NCBI GenBank assembly: GCA_950295325.1
Contig: OX485804.1
Location: 2,420,001 to 2,484,000, forward strand
Origin: Polytrichum commune
Taxonomy: Eukaryota > Streptophyta > Polytrichopsida > Polytrichales > Polytrichaceae
DNA: 64,000 nt
Reading direction: 5' to 3'
Part shown: in pieces, positions 22,441-33,974 of the stretch
How the letters are laid out: every line of letters starts with the position of its first letter
Numbering within the stretch: position 1 is the stretch's first letter
Translations under genes and position numbers: made by a program
Notes under the pieces: model-generated
Seen by the model: only the letters and a program-made list of their open reading frames with translations
What the model was told of the DNA's origin: nothing
The model's database searches: none

Positions 22441-24201
22441 TTAGCCGAGCAAAGTGAGCATTGAGTTTTCAGTAAAGTCATTTCACTAGAACAAGGGTAA
22501 TGGTTCCTTATGTGGCAGTAGGCAAGCTAATGCAACACAATGACTCTCTAAACAAATTGCAAGTGATCAGTTGTTGAATGTTGAGTCAGTGTTGATAACT
22601 ACCTACCCTTCAGGGTTATTCAGGGCTAAAAAACTCTCAACATTTAGCTAAGGACTCGATTATCATTGATTAAACTCATATTTCAACCTTTTAGGCCCTG
22701 CAACTATGAAATATAGAAAATAAAATAAAATAACAGTTTTATGTTTGGCATCGGCTCAATGTTTGTGGTAGAAAGTGATGGAATCATCAATGTGAATCAA
22801 TTTATGTTGGTATATATAGAGAGAGGCTTGTGAGGGAGCTAGGGCTGCCAAAAGGAACAGTGAAAATGTGGGCTTTCCAATTTGTTTCTATGTGTAAAGG
22901 TAGGTTCATTCACAAATATAATTCCCAGTCTTCACAAGGGCTGCCTAATGAAGAGGATGTCCTTGCACACACCTTTGGATGCTTACTCCTTCACGGTTTT
23001 CTCAACCGCGTGATGGTAAGTGAGCATTATGAAACTTTGAATTATCAGCGGTATTTACGAGTGAAACGACTTGGTTACAAGGCGAGAGTCCATCAATATT
23101 ATCTTTGACATGAAGCGTGATAATTTTCTGAATCTTATGATTGACACCAAAGTACCTTGCTCACCATGTGTAGGGGGGCGTCTCATAATTCCAAGGGGAT
23201 CCATGTTTGGAGGACCCCACATGTGTTTAAACACCTTGCTTCATGCGTAATCATATTGCTTAATTGCCTCCCTTCAAGATTGGCGTGATAGGTAGGAAGG
23301 GGAAAAGTCTCCATTTAATAGCCCCGCTGCATCTCATGCCCCGGATTCGTTTTCCCAACAGGATCAATGCGAGCATCATAATTCAGATGCTCATGAGCAA
23401 AGCAAAAGCAAAAGCAAAGGCCGGCCCCTGCCACCACTGCCCGTGGAGTGGAAGGATATAAGGATACCAGCAGCTACTGCTCTCCACAAACAAACAGGCT
23501 CCGAGGATTTGTTTGGCCTTTTGAGAATCTAGCAGTGGTTTCGAAGCCTACGGTGGGTGGTGATGGTGTATGTATCAAAAAAGGTGATTGCTTATTCTCT
23601 TGGTGCATGAAGACACCTTCAGAAAGGAAAGAACATAAAGAGGCAAATCAAGCTGTGGGTGGAAATGACAATACTGTCAACAAGGATGATTATTGCGATG
23701 AGTGCACCCTCCCCCCAGGTGCTGCATGTAAGCTAGCGTAAGGTAAGGTGAAGTAAGGCAAGGCAAGGCAAGGACCGGATCACTCTCCCACTGCTTTTTT
23801 AATCAAGCACAGGCATTCTTACCTCTACATCCTCCCCCCCCCCCCCCCCTTCTTCCAACCCCAAAAAATAAAGAAATATTGTGGAATGTACAGTATAACT
23901 GGTCTACTTATGGATGTAAACTGAAGATTATGGATGAAATGTTTGTGTGGAAGAAGAAAAACGCAAGAAAATTCTTTGAAGTCCTCTCCACTTGGATACC
24001 TATGCCTAAAAGCGACATTGTATATGACCATGATACATGATGTCGGTTTTAGGGTTATGTTGATGTTGGGTACTATGCTTGCCTTGGTAAGCCAAGGTAG
24101 GGTAATTCAATGTAATGAATGGAGGGCTAGGGAGGATACTAGGCCGGTCTAACATAAGGATGCTCACAATTGGCCTACATGTTCAACTATTAAGTTATAA
24201 G
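22441..24201. other. Intergenic, nothing recognised
   Basis: Frames at 22,830-23,108 (92 codons) and 23,448-23,741 (97 codons) match no known family. A slipping AAGGT/AAGGC repeat is at 23,741-23,773 and a 16-C run at 23,834-23,849. Confidence 0.45.
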
Positions 24202-24562
24202 GTAGATGTGCCTAATTCAATCACTTGTGTTGATCAAACGCCTATATTTAAGTGGTATGTGGTCAAGTGTGTCTCCAAGAACGTGTATTCTTAAAAAAAT
24301 TGAACTACGTGCTCAAAACATGAGAAATGTTCTAAACTCAATAGTCGGCATAATGGGGGGGACCTATATGAGCATGTAACGAGCACGAGGATCTCCACTC
24401 TGATGATGATGATATGTATATATATATATGAACTCCAAAATTCATGATGAAAGTGGCCACAACCTTGATTTGAATTTGCTAACCATGTCGTACTAAACAA
24501 CGTGTGTTTCCTATCCTACGAGAAGTGGGTTAGTTGGGAAAAAGAGTAACCGTTTAAGAGCC
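24202..24562 (-). mobile_element. Reverse copy of the 44-46 kb TIR family
   Basis: GGTAGATGTGCCTAATTCAA, TATATTTAAGTGGTATGTGG, ATGAGAAATG, CTCAATAGTC, GACCTATATGA.CATGTAA, CACTCTGATGATGATGATAT and GAGAAGTGGGTTAGTTGGGA follow the order of the right arm at 46,010-46,350. A (TA)n run sits inside at about 24,415-24,428. Non-coding. Confidence 0.65.
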
Positions 24563-27089
24563 ATGTCTCTACGTTGAGCCTTGCCCTTACTACTCCAAGT
24601 TGATCCTATGCATATACGGCACTTGGGGAGAGGCTGCCAAGAGAGTGGGGCCAAAATGGTCCGAGGCCAACACATTATAGTGTCCCCAAAAGACGGCGAG
24701 TGTCCATGTATCTTATATGTGAGTGGAAGATGAGTACTGCAAAGCCTCGTGCGGAAGGCCTACTAGCCATGCCCTTGCCCCTGCCCCTCCCTCCCTATGC
24801 CTGGGCATGTATACTCTCCCTCTACGTCCCTGGAAACCCCAATTGAATGGATCAATATGACACAGGTGGCACTTGTAGTTCCCTGCATGCCTTGCCTTCC
24901 CGCCTTCCCGCCTTGCCTCCCTCTGCTCTTGCTCTTGCTTTCAACCTTTCACTCTCAAGGGCTGCCCAGGCACCGTATAAATTTGTAAGCTGAAACCTAT
25001 GCTGACATGCATGCATGCCCCCCTGCTGCCCACAATCCCCATTTCCATGTGGAGTCTACGTAAAACCCAATCATTCATTAGGTGAAAACGCAACACAACA
25101 CAACACAACGCCATTCAATGAGCAATTCCAGACGATTTGCACTATGGAAATGGCATTAGGGACCCTAAATGAGTCTGGAGTGGTCTAGTTAAACCGAATC
25201 GGCTATCAACTTGTAGGATGGATGGATGAGTTTGCAAAGACATTCCGTATCTCAAACCGTAGTTTTGTGACAACTACATCAAACTATTGATGTAGGGTGG
25301 CCTATACAAATAGTCTCCCCCCCCCATACACATTGCTGATTGTTGAGGATAAGAGTCTTGTATTTATAATATGTATGTGTTCTTTGTCCCTCACTACGTA
25401 ATTTTCTCCAAATGAATCAACCACCTACACTAAATTGAGAAGTTCGGTGTACCAAATAGAACATAGAAAGCTCCAGCACCCCCCTCCCTCCCTCCCCTTC
25501 ACCAATGGAGAGGTTGAGAGCTCTAGAAAATGAGCCTTCTCATTGGCAGAGGGGCCTCTTACTCACTAAAGTTCACTTTACACGTGAGTGTTAACTTTCA
25601 CCATGCTTAGGGCTCGCATTCATGCCGGTATTAAAATACGGGCGTTATTTTTTCTTTTCTTTTCTTTTCTTCACCATGCTTACAATGCTTAGATAATGCT
25701 TCGATGGATCCCATGTGAAACAAGCTTTCGGTTTTACATCATAATCTATCTCATTTAAGATTGTCGAGAGTTCGAGCTCTCGTTTTGTGGTCCACGAACC
25801 AAAGGTTGCTTCACACCTTTTCTCCCACGCCCCTTTGGCTTCGTAGACTCTAAAATCAATTTCACTTCATTTCCATACATGTGATTTCAATGAAGTGCCC
25901 AAGCTCACACTCAAAGACTCCAGTTCTAGCTTGTGGATGAATGAGTGTCATTCCACGACCCGATTTCATTCCTCTTGCCAACCAACCAAGTGAACAAGTC
26001 TTTCTCTGTCTTAGTAGTAGTGCTTGTCCCCGCTCATTGTCGCACTCTTGTCTAGAGCTATCTTATGAAGGAATATTAAGCTAAGCGGAAGAGAAGGGGG
26101 GGGGGGGGGATGGGTGACCACTACCCATGCCCTTAAAAAAAAATCTCAAACCCACTTGGAATTGTGTTTTAGGGTGCGGAGCCTGCAAAGTTAAGGGAGG
26201 GCGGCACTGCTTTGCTGCCCCTAGTTTGACCTGATCAAGCAGGCAGGGGCCTTAATAGAGACTCTCACCACTAGGGTGGGCTTTCAGAATGGAGTGTCGG
26301 CTTGATTAGTACAGTAATTTTGTCGTACTAATTAGCCGCATTAGCAACAACACCCACCCAGCGGCCTTACCCTACAAAGGGCCAAGGACGGAACGGCCCG
26401 AGCCTGGGAATGGAATAGAATAGAAGGGTAGGGGTAGGGCAGGGTAGGGTAGGGTTTTTGAGGGGGGGGGGGTGATGAATAATAGAAAGTGTAGGGCTGG
26501 ATGGGTGGATGAAACCCCAGCTGTGGCCACGGAAGTGGATGAAATACACGGCGAGCGTAGGGGCTATTGGCGTACTGCCAGACGGATGAAAGCGTTCTTC
26601 CACGGAAATACTGCGAAGTCCAGGTAATTCCACTTGGCCTCTTTATGAAATAGTGGTATTATATTAGCACTGCTATAGCCTTTGCTGAGTCGCGCAGGCC
26701 CTAATCACGCGCTCATGTTTATTATTGCATGCCCTCGCTTCATCATGGATTTCCTTGTGTTTCTTATTTAAGGGTGCTTAATAAATATCGCAGATATATA
26801 ATCTCACCCATTCCAGTCACTGGGGTGTCCTTTCCCCAAATACACGTTCTTACCTACTGGTTGTGTGTATTTAGTGTCACTCCCTATTCTGGGTTCCACA
26901 GTGGCGCTACCACATTTACACCATTGCCATTTGATGAATGCTGTGTTGTACCTTTTATACAGTGCTCACAGTTTATGTGCGTATTTTACTGAGGGGAAAA
27001 GGAAAAATCTTGGGCTAAACATTCATATATAGCACCCTTGAAATGAAATGAAATGAAATTGATTTTTCTAGCTAAAGACTGCAGTTTTC
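24563..27089. other. Intergenic, microsatellites and homopolymers only
   Basis: Holds a 9-C run at 25,317-25,325, a TTTTC repeat near 25,650-25,672, a 14-G run at 26,096-26,109, an 11-G run at 26,462-26,472, and a short TAGGG-type tract at about 26,427-26,455. A GC-richer block at 26,150-26,640 has no recognisable gene. Confidence 0.45.
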
Positions 27090-27450
27090 TCCATCTCTCA
27101 GGGAAGACGTTAGATTGCCTCCACCTCAAGGATTTTCTCAGAGATGAATGTGGGTTATACTTGAGGCAACCATTGAGACCACCACATAGCAAGATGATTG
27201 TTGCTTACCGCACCTTGAATCATAAATGTTGACATTGAAACCAGATAGTGGTCGACTATCCCTATCTCTAGAGATAATAGGCTATGGGGGGTTTGCACTT
27301 ACAATGTAGAAGAAATTGAGGCACACTTTGTGTTGGATTCTCCCCCATATAACTCCATTAGATATAAGTTTCATATGTACTATTTGGAAATGAAGTATAA
27401 AGGAGTCTCAAGTCTTTCTTTCAATTCAACCATCAAGTCGGCATTAGCCT
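27090..27450 (+). pseudogene. Second, more decayed LINE zinc-knuckle relic
   Basis: Collinear with 6,800-7,150: TAGATTGCCTCCACYTC, GAGGCAACCATTGA.ACCA, AAGATGATTGTTGCTTACCGCAC, AATCATAAA, GAAACCAGATAGTGG, ACTATCCCTATCTCTAGAGA, GAGGCACACTTTGTGTTGGA, ATATAACTCCATTAGATATAA and TCAAGTCTTTCTTTCAATT. Many stops break every frame. It is a dead fragment of the same LINE family. Confidence 0.65.
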
Positions 27451-27492
27451 ATTAGACTTGAGACTCCATTATACTCCATTTTCAAATAATGT
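27377..27492. repeat. Foldback within the LINE relic
   Basis: TACTATTTGGAAATGAAGTA..GGAGTCTCAAGTCT at 27,377-27,415 is nearly the reverse complement of 27,452-27,492. The left arm corresponds to LINE sequence, so the right arm is probably an inverted duplication of it. A second small perfect hairpin, GGAAATGTAGTA with its complement, follows at about 27,519-27,551. Confidence 0.6.
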
Positions 27493-28734
27493 ATGAATTA
27501 GCCATTAGATGTTTGGAAATGTAGTATATTTTTACTACATTTCCATTAAAACATGAAGTGAATTGTAAAGAGCAACCTCAGGACTCCATATGATTGGAAG
27601 GTGGTTTTGTTGGATGAACGAGAGCAACTTTTTTTTAGTAATAAATTGGTTCTATGACATCAAATTGCACCAAAAAAATCAAGGTGTTTTCTTCCTTATA
27701 GAACCAAAATTTGAAAAAATGTTCAACAAAAATTCAAGCAACGTGGTTTGGTAAGTCATTGTCAACTCCACATCAAATGTCATGTACACAACCTATCCCA
27801 TTGCCAACATATTAGTCATGATAACTTTCCCTTGTTAACCTAAACTATAGCCTATCGTCAAGTTCAAATGTGCATAAACCAAACTAAAAGTCAAATGACA
27901 TTCTTCATTATGCATTGTGCAACCAACATATATTGTCTCATTCCTTTGCGCTCATAAGGTACACAAAGTATTTAAACTTTTGAATGGTCACTCTCATCAA
28001 ACTTACCTCCAACGTGGCATTATTTCCATATATTTGTTGCCTCGTCATTCCAAGGTTGTGTTCATCCTAGTTTTTGGGGTCGGTGGCATACATCAACCTC
28101 AACTATTCCCTTGTACAAATAAGACTATTAAAGACGACTTCTAGTATGTAGACGGTAACCTAGTCGACAAGCTTAACCGAGTTGGACGTAATATGATTAC
28201 TAAGTGTCATTCATGGTTTAGCTTCATCATGAGCACACTAATTTAATTGAGAACAATCTAGTACTTGATGGAGTCTCTAGAAACTCCAATTGGACTTAGG
28301 CTTCAAAGAGGTTGTTTTGAGGACTTTCTACGAGGCTAGTGCCGCTATCTTTAGATTCCGAGTGAGGTTTTGCTTTGTACACTCACCCTTGCATCTCTCA
28401 TATGATGGGGATACCAATAATCAAAACATTTGAGTTGATGGATACAGGAAGTGGAACAAAGTAGTTTGGTCCTCCCTAAATGCTTGGTAGCAATGGCTTA
28501 GGATTCGTGGGCCCTATTAAAGGGGGTCCGGTAAAAACCTCCCTCATGTATGGTTTTTGTTCATTCATTTCAACTTAATATCTCAAGGTTTACTGAAAAT
28601 TGGGTTCTTGATGCTCATTTTGGGGTTGACATAATTTTAAAAGACGTTCATGCGTGATAAAGGGATCCCTCAATGTTTTCACCTACAATTTACATGGTTG
28701 TCATGAATCCTTGGTCGGTGCACTTTACTACTGG
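27493..28734. other. Intergenic, nothing recognised
   Basis: No frame beyond about 75 codons, and no RNA gene or known element seen. Confidence 0.45.
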
Positions 28735-28920
28735 ATTTAGTGTGGTCCACACCAAGCATCAGCAACTCGCACTAATTGTCTTGCAATCATCGGACAACAA
28801 CTATAGAAGGTGTCAAATGACACTCGATGCTACATGACAAGTCACAAAGCCTGCTCTAATTTACACGGAACACCGATTTTTACGTCACATTGAATCGAAT
28901 GTTCAGTGTAGGAACAACTT
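28735..28920 (+). repeat. Second copy of the 195-350 repeat
   Basis: Shares ACTAATTGTCTTGCAAT, GTGTCAAATGACACTCGATG and CTACATGACAAGTCACAAAG with 195-350, ending at TTCAGTGTAGG. Confidence 0.6.
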
Positions 28921-28924
28921 GAGG

Positions 28925-29185
28925 TCTGTGACGCCCATGTAAACTTATAATCCATCGTAGATGAAAAGCTCATAGTAAAAACAAGACCACTGCAAGTCCA
29001 CGATCGTTTTATTCCAACTTAATCTCACTAGACTAATTCGAGTCTTTAACATCCCTCCCGAAACCAGATTACTTCACAAAAACAACCATTTTCACACTAC
29101 AAAACGGTTTGCTATGTTTTCACCCTCGCGATGGATACGTTTACGTAGACACCACGAATCACGAACCCGTAGTCGGGAAGTTGGT
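28925..29185 (+). repeat. Dispersed repeat, partner at 8.87-9.14 kb
   Basis: Collinear with 8,870-9,145 through GAGTCTTTA, CAAAAACAACCATTTTCACA, GCTATGTTTTCACCCT, ATGGATACGTTTACGTAGAC and the following CACGAA block. Strongly diverged. It directly follows the previous repeat, so the two may be parts of one longer element. Confidence 0.45.
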
Positions 29186-29716
29186 GACGAGAACCGGGGC
29201 TACGTTTTTCATAGTACCATACGCGAATTAATATCAAAGTCACATCCCAAGGGGACCTTGATACCCGATGTCATGAAACTTGCATGAATGACTCTGCACA
29301 AAACTCCCTCTCAAGTACACAATGATCAGTGACCTCAGCCTGCTGGCTCATGGAGGAGTCAATAGAAATGGGAAGTAGATGACCTACAAGGCCACCAGTG
29401 TCGGAATAAGTTATGTGTGCGTGACAGGGCTCACAACACCATCTCATGGCCAAAAAACACATTAACTTAGGTCAGGAGCACATGGGCGGACTTGCAATGT
29501 AGTATATATTTGCACCTCTTTGCTTGCCAGACCAGGGTTTTTGTATAATTGCCAAGTGAATCGTACGAAACCCCGACCAGACTTGGGCTTTATTTTTGCC
29601 GGGCGTCGTCAATCTAAAACTCCAAGTACGTAGCAAGTAAGCATCATCAGGCTTTGTTTAGCTTACATCAGGAGAAAATTAGGTGAGGAGCACATGGGCT
29701 GATGCAGTGTAACTTA
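29186..29716. other. Intergenic, nothing recognised
   Basis: No coding or RNA signal seen. AGGAGCACATGGGC occurs twice (about 29,474 and 29,685) close to the following element. Confidence 0.4.
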
Positions 29717-29849
29717 GGGCCACTTCACACACGAGCCAAGGGCCGTGACCGTGTCGTGGTGAGGGCCCTTGACTCTCATTTAGAGGCCACGGGCGTTGGC
29801 ATGGCCATGTTGTGTAGTCACGGGTTCTCAAGCGTAGTGTGAAGTGAGA
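29717..29849. mobile_element. Short PIF/Harbinger-like MITE, ~133 bp
   Basis: Left end GGGCCACTTCACACACGAGC after TTA (29,714-29,716), continuing CAAGGGCCGTGAC. The right end contains GTCACGGGTTCTCAAGCG and TAGTGTGAAGTGAGAATGG, which folds back on the left. It shares its left 30 bp with the 17.7-kb element and appears to be an internally deleted member. The right edge is eroded and approximate. Confidence 0.6.
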
Positions 29850-32673
29850 ATGGACCATGTTGAGGGACTGTTGCATGTTTTATTGATGGAAAAAGAAGGG
29901 CAGTCCTACCTCGCTTGTTATATATCACTTGCTTGTTATATTTTTTTTATTCAACTTATATTTTTGGAGTTTTACACTGGCGAGGAAGGAAAGAAGAGGA
30001 TGATGGGTCATCTTGAGAGAAGAGGGAGGATCCTTGTGTTGCATTGGCTTTTATATTGGTGTTTGCACATGATTGTGCAACATGTGCTTGATATGCAAGC
30101 ATTGGCACTCAATGGAGAATAGGAGAATGTCTTGATTTTCACCATTTGCTTTGAGAATATGAACATGAGGGGTCGTAGTGTGTGGGCATTTGAGAGAAAT
30201 GTGGGTTCACTAATAGATTATTATTGAATTTTTTTTCACAAAAAAGTGTTCATGCAAAGAACTCGTGTATCTCATAATACCTTCAAGTTCTTTGTAAAAG
30301 GTTAGGTCCATTTTTGTAGAGGAAGCATATATATATGAGAGTGACAATTTCAATTGAGAATAGAGTTGCAATGTCATTAAGACGGCTTGGGACTGGAAAT
30401 ATATTGTGTACCATAAGAGAGGTATATGGGGTGGCTGAAATATATATATTTAGAAATTTTGAGAAAAAATTATAATTTGGTAAGAGTTGATTTGTAACGC
30501 ACTTTTGTGCAATTTACAATCTAGTTGAGTTTAAGGTTTTAGCATAAGAGTTCGAGGCACTTCATGGGACTCCTTTTATTAGCAGAGTGATTGATGGATC
30601 GTACATTCCAATTTTTGCATCTGCAATTGGAGAAGAAGATTATTATTGTCGAAAATCCTTCCATCTTGTCTTGAAATTTCTTCTTTATATCTTTTGAAAT
30701 ATCAGGAGTCGAAATCCCTTCATGCGAATTTTGTTGCGCATCTTGACTGCCTTGGTATTGATCATCATCTTGAGTATTTGCTGGAATTTGATTGACTATA
30801 CTTGCACGTTGACCATTCCACAAATCTATATGCTCATAGCACTGACATTCGTGTCTATCCTGACTTGAAACTTTACTTGAACATTTGTCAAAAAAATTAT
30901 TTAGTAAAAGAAATATTGTATTTTTTTTTACAAGCCAACCAAATATTTCTAAAATTGAGAAAATTTAAACCATACAAGTACGAAGCTTAATCCAAACATT
31001 TGTTCTTGTCCACATATAATCACTAAAAGTTAGAATAAATTAACATTAGATTGAATGTAATGTGCCTCAAACTCGATGAACTTGAGGGAAATGCCCGGTA
31101 GTCTAAACCATCATAAAGGCATTAGCCTTGTTCCGCGAGGTGTAGAGTTTGATTTCCACCCATGACTAAAATGCTAAGTACACAATGGAGGGAAAGGGGG
31201 GCCCACACACATGCCAAGGCTTTTTTAAGGTTTCAATTGGCCAATTTGAATTTAACCTTTTGCATTTTTCACATCCACATTCCAAACTAACTATTGCATA
31301 CCTTTTTTTCTTGCTAATTTTGCAAATGTTTCTTTCCATCTCAATGCATATTGCAATGAGGCTTTCAATATCATAATCTTTTCATCTAACAAGGACTTCA
31401 ATTTCGCCTTTCAAATCACCTCATTTAATTCCATAATTATTTGTCTCCTTTTTTAGTGGCTCTTCATTGGAAACCTAAATGATGTGCGTGGATCACTAAA
31501 AAATTAAACCCCTTATACATGAGAAGTTTATAAAGGAAAAAGAAATGTATACATACTGATAGTAGGCTAGAAAATGGACTCATGTATTTATACTAAGTTT
31601 TTAATTTTGAACATAGTAAATGCCTCTACTACATATACAAAATATAATTCATAAATGAAACATGCCTTTATTGCGTATCAACTCCACTTTTAATATTTTA
31701 TCAAAAAAACATTAAACATTTTTTCATTCATAACATGTAACTCGATGACTCGACAAACAAAGACAAGAGCACAATAACTTAGCCTTAATCCGGAAAGCAA
31801 AACTCAAGGGAGTTATCCTATCAAGAGTCATTAAAGGTAGTCCAAACCTCAAGGCCCCCTTTTGTACATCTACCTTTACTTTAGAGTATTTAGTAGTCTT
31901 TTTAAATGTATACACAACATTTTTTTTTAATAAAATGCCCTTGGTTGAAAGTATAGTTTTCCATAGGAGGTGGAACACACTTTGCTTATACCCTCGAAAT
32001 TTGCCACCTTAATCCCGTTGTCCCTCTCAAGTTCCTGCAAAAGGGCCAATTGAAATTTTTCTTTAACTACTTTAAAGAATTCCAATGACATCGTATCTCC
32101 TTTGCTCCGCCACCGTACTCTAGCCGTAACTTGTTGCCCATCTATTTTTCACCTTCACAAAAGACCTTGAGTTCTTCCTTACACTTCACAAACCTTAGCT
32201 TGAGGCCCAAGATCTATTTGGTCTTCATGTAGTGCTTCCATGGCTTCTTTTAGGAATATCCTTAAAGTATTCTCCTTCTCTTTCTACTCGTAACATTATT
32301 CATTGGATGAACAATGATTCATGTGAATATGCTGGGAGTATAACTCCATCTAAATTTTCAAAGTGTCGACTTGAATGTATGAATAATAAATGGATATTCT
32401 TGTCTTGTATAGGGACCCCATATAATGTAATTAACATATTTCATGGTCATGGAACCAACCCACTTGGCTGAATAATGTTAAGTCTTTACAATACTTCCTA
32501 TAGAATCTTTGGTTTGTCAACATTTGTTGGGAAAAGGTTTACCTTTGCAAGTTTCATTCCATAGGCGAGTAACAATTTGTACTACTTCCGGGTTCCCTAG
32601 GTATCTACTATTCATCATCTTATAGATGTTTGGTTTGTGTTGGACCCCACCTATTTCTATTTAATAGAATACC
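29850..32673. other. Intergenic, probably old retroelement debris
   Basis: A minus-strand frame of 94 codons (30,539-30,823) rich in Gln/Asp/Ser is unrecognised. The stretch 32,230-32,670, just upstream of the LINE tail, is likely more of that LINE (phrases such as CTTTGGTTTGTCAACATTTG), but too decayed to translate. Confidence 0.35.
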
Positions 32674-33060
32674 ATGAAAGAAAGGCTAAGACAAAATGGA
32701 CTACAAAAGTTGTTGGACTGGCAATATGGAATTTTGGCAAGAAAATCCCTACCTCACTCAATAATTGCTCCTAGAATTTGGCTTTTACTCAGAGGGATCA
32801 CAATGTGGACCATTTGGGAGGAAAGGAATGACCTCACCTTCAACGACAATAGGTGGGATGCTAAAAAGACTAAACAAATGATATGGTAAGGCCTCCTTGT
32901 CTACGTTAGAATTGCATGGGACATCGCTTGAAAGGAGGCGGAAAAAGCGACAATCTATGTGGATGCCATTGGGACCATGATAACATGTGGGGAAGATGCG
33001 AACTCCTCTATCATAGGGATAACACTGCAACCATGCATTGAAATATTAGAGCGCCTTATG
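32674..33060 (+). pseudogene. LINE reverse-transcriptase C-terminal relic
   Basis: The frame from 32,674 reads KERLRQNGLQKLLDWQYGIL then LLLRGITMWTIWEERNDLTF and KKTKQMIW, a layout typical of the region after the RT domain in plant LINE elements (LRG-x-x-x-WTIW-x-ERN-x-x-F). Translation continues past a TAA (32,887) and a TGA through VYVRIAWDIA, KEAEKATIYVDAIGTMITCG and beyond to about 33,060. Two in-frame stops mark it as dead. It is a different segment or family from the 6.8-kb relic. Confidence 0.65.
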
Positions 33061-33744
33061 TGCATAGTTAACCATGTATAGGGTGTTTACAAATAATGGG
33101 TTGTTTTAGTTTTATCAAGTGCACCCATGCCAAGAGAGCTTGCCACACTTACTTGCTCGGATCCTTGGAGACTTTGTAAAAAATTTGGCATTGAAATAAA
33201 GGTTTCAATTGTCTAATTTTTCTCTCTCTTAAAAGACCATTACTTGAGGGTGTAGTAAGGAATTTGCTTGAATTAAGTGTCATATTGTTGCTTGCCTCAA
33301 CCTTGCATGCATTGCATGGTTCTCAAAACATGTGTGGAGAATAGGTTGTGAGAAAGCCTTCAATCGTAATATGAGCAAATGGGAATTGAGTTGCGAAGCA
33401 AGGGATTTTATGTGTTAGAGACATTACCTCGATTGCTTGTTAAGTAACTCTATTCAAAGCTAATGGATGGTCCCACTCATTTGCAATGTAAGAAGTTTTG
33501 TAATATGTAGCAGGTTCTCATGTTGCCTTGAACAACCAAGGCCTAGTGGGTGTTCAACAAACTCGAGGATTTTTTTTTCTTCTACCAAACCATTAAGACA
33601 TAAATGTTGTTTAAATTTAACACAAGTTTGTCATTTGTGGGCATTGTACCTACAAATGATGTAGGGAGTCATTTTTTCCATTTTCTTTTTGTTCAATCAC
33701 CTACATAGATGGATTTAAAAGTGTTGTGAATGGGATGTTGTCTA
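33061..33744. other. Intergenic, nothing recognised
   Basis: Only short frames; none recognised. Confidence 0.45.
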
Positions 33745-33972
33745 CACTAGTATGTGCAATAAGGTTGCCTAACGCTAATTTATTGAAATTCCACACTATC
33801 TTAGATATTTGTTACCGCAATAACAAAATATGCTTTTTGAAATAATTTTTATGGTTGCCAACATCTGATAGACAAAGTTATAATTTTTTGTGATCTAATT
33901 TCAACCCAAGGTAATTTGCATGGGTAAAGAGGCAACCTATTCACGAAGGTGACCCGATTGCACATACTAGTG
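33745..33972. mobile_element. TA-flanked MITE with CACTA/TAGTG ends, 228 bp
   Basis: Ends are CACTAGTATGTGCAATAAGG (left) and, reverse-complemented from the right, CACTAGTATGTGCAATCGGG, flanked by TA on both sides (33,743-33,744; 33,973-33,974). The TA duplication fits a Tc1/mariner-type transposase, while the CACTA termini recall En/Spm elements; which superfamily mobilised it is open. The internal TTTTTTGTGATCTAATTTCA block identifies it as kin of the elements in the U2 palindrome at 55.6-55.9 and 61.0-61.35 kb. Confidence 0.7.
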
Positions 33973-33974
33973 TA

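Noticed and set aside
26427-26460. TAGGG-rich stretch resembling interstitial telomere repeat
   Set aside because: Units are irregular and do not follow the plant TTTAGGG repeat.
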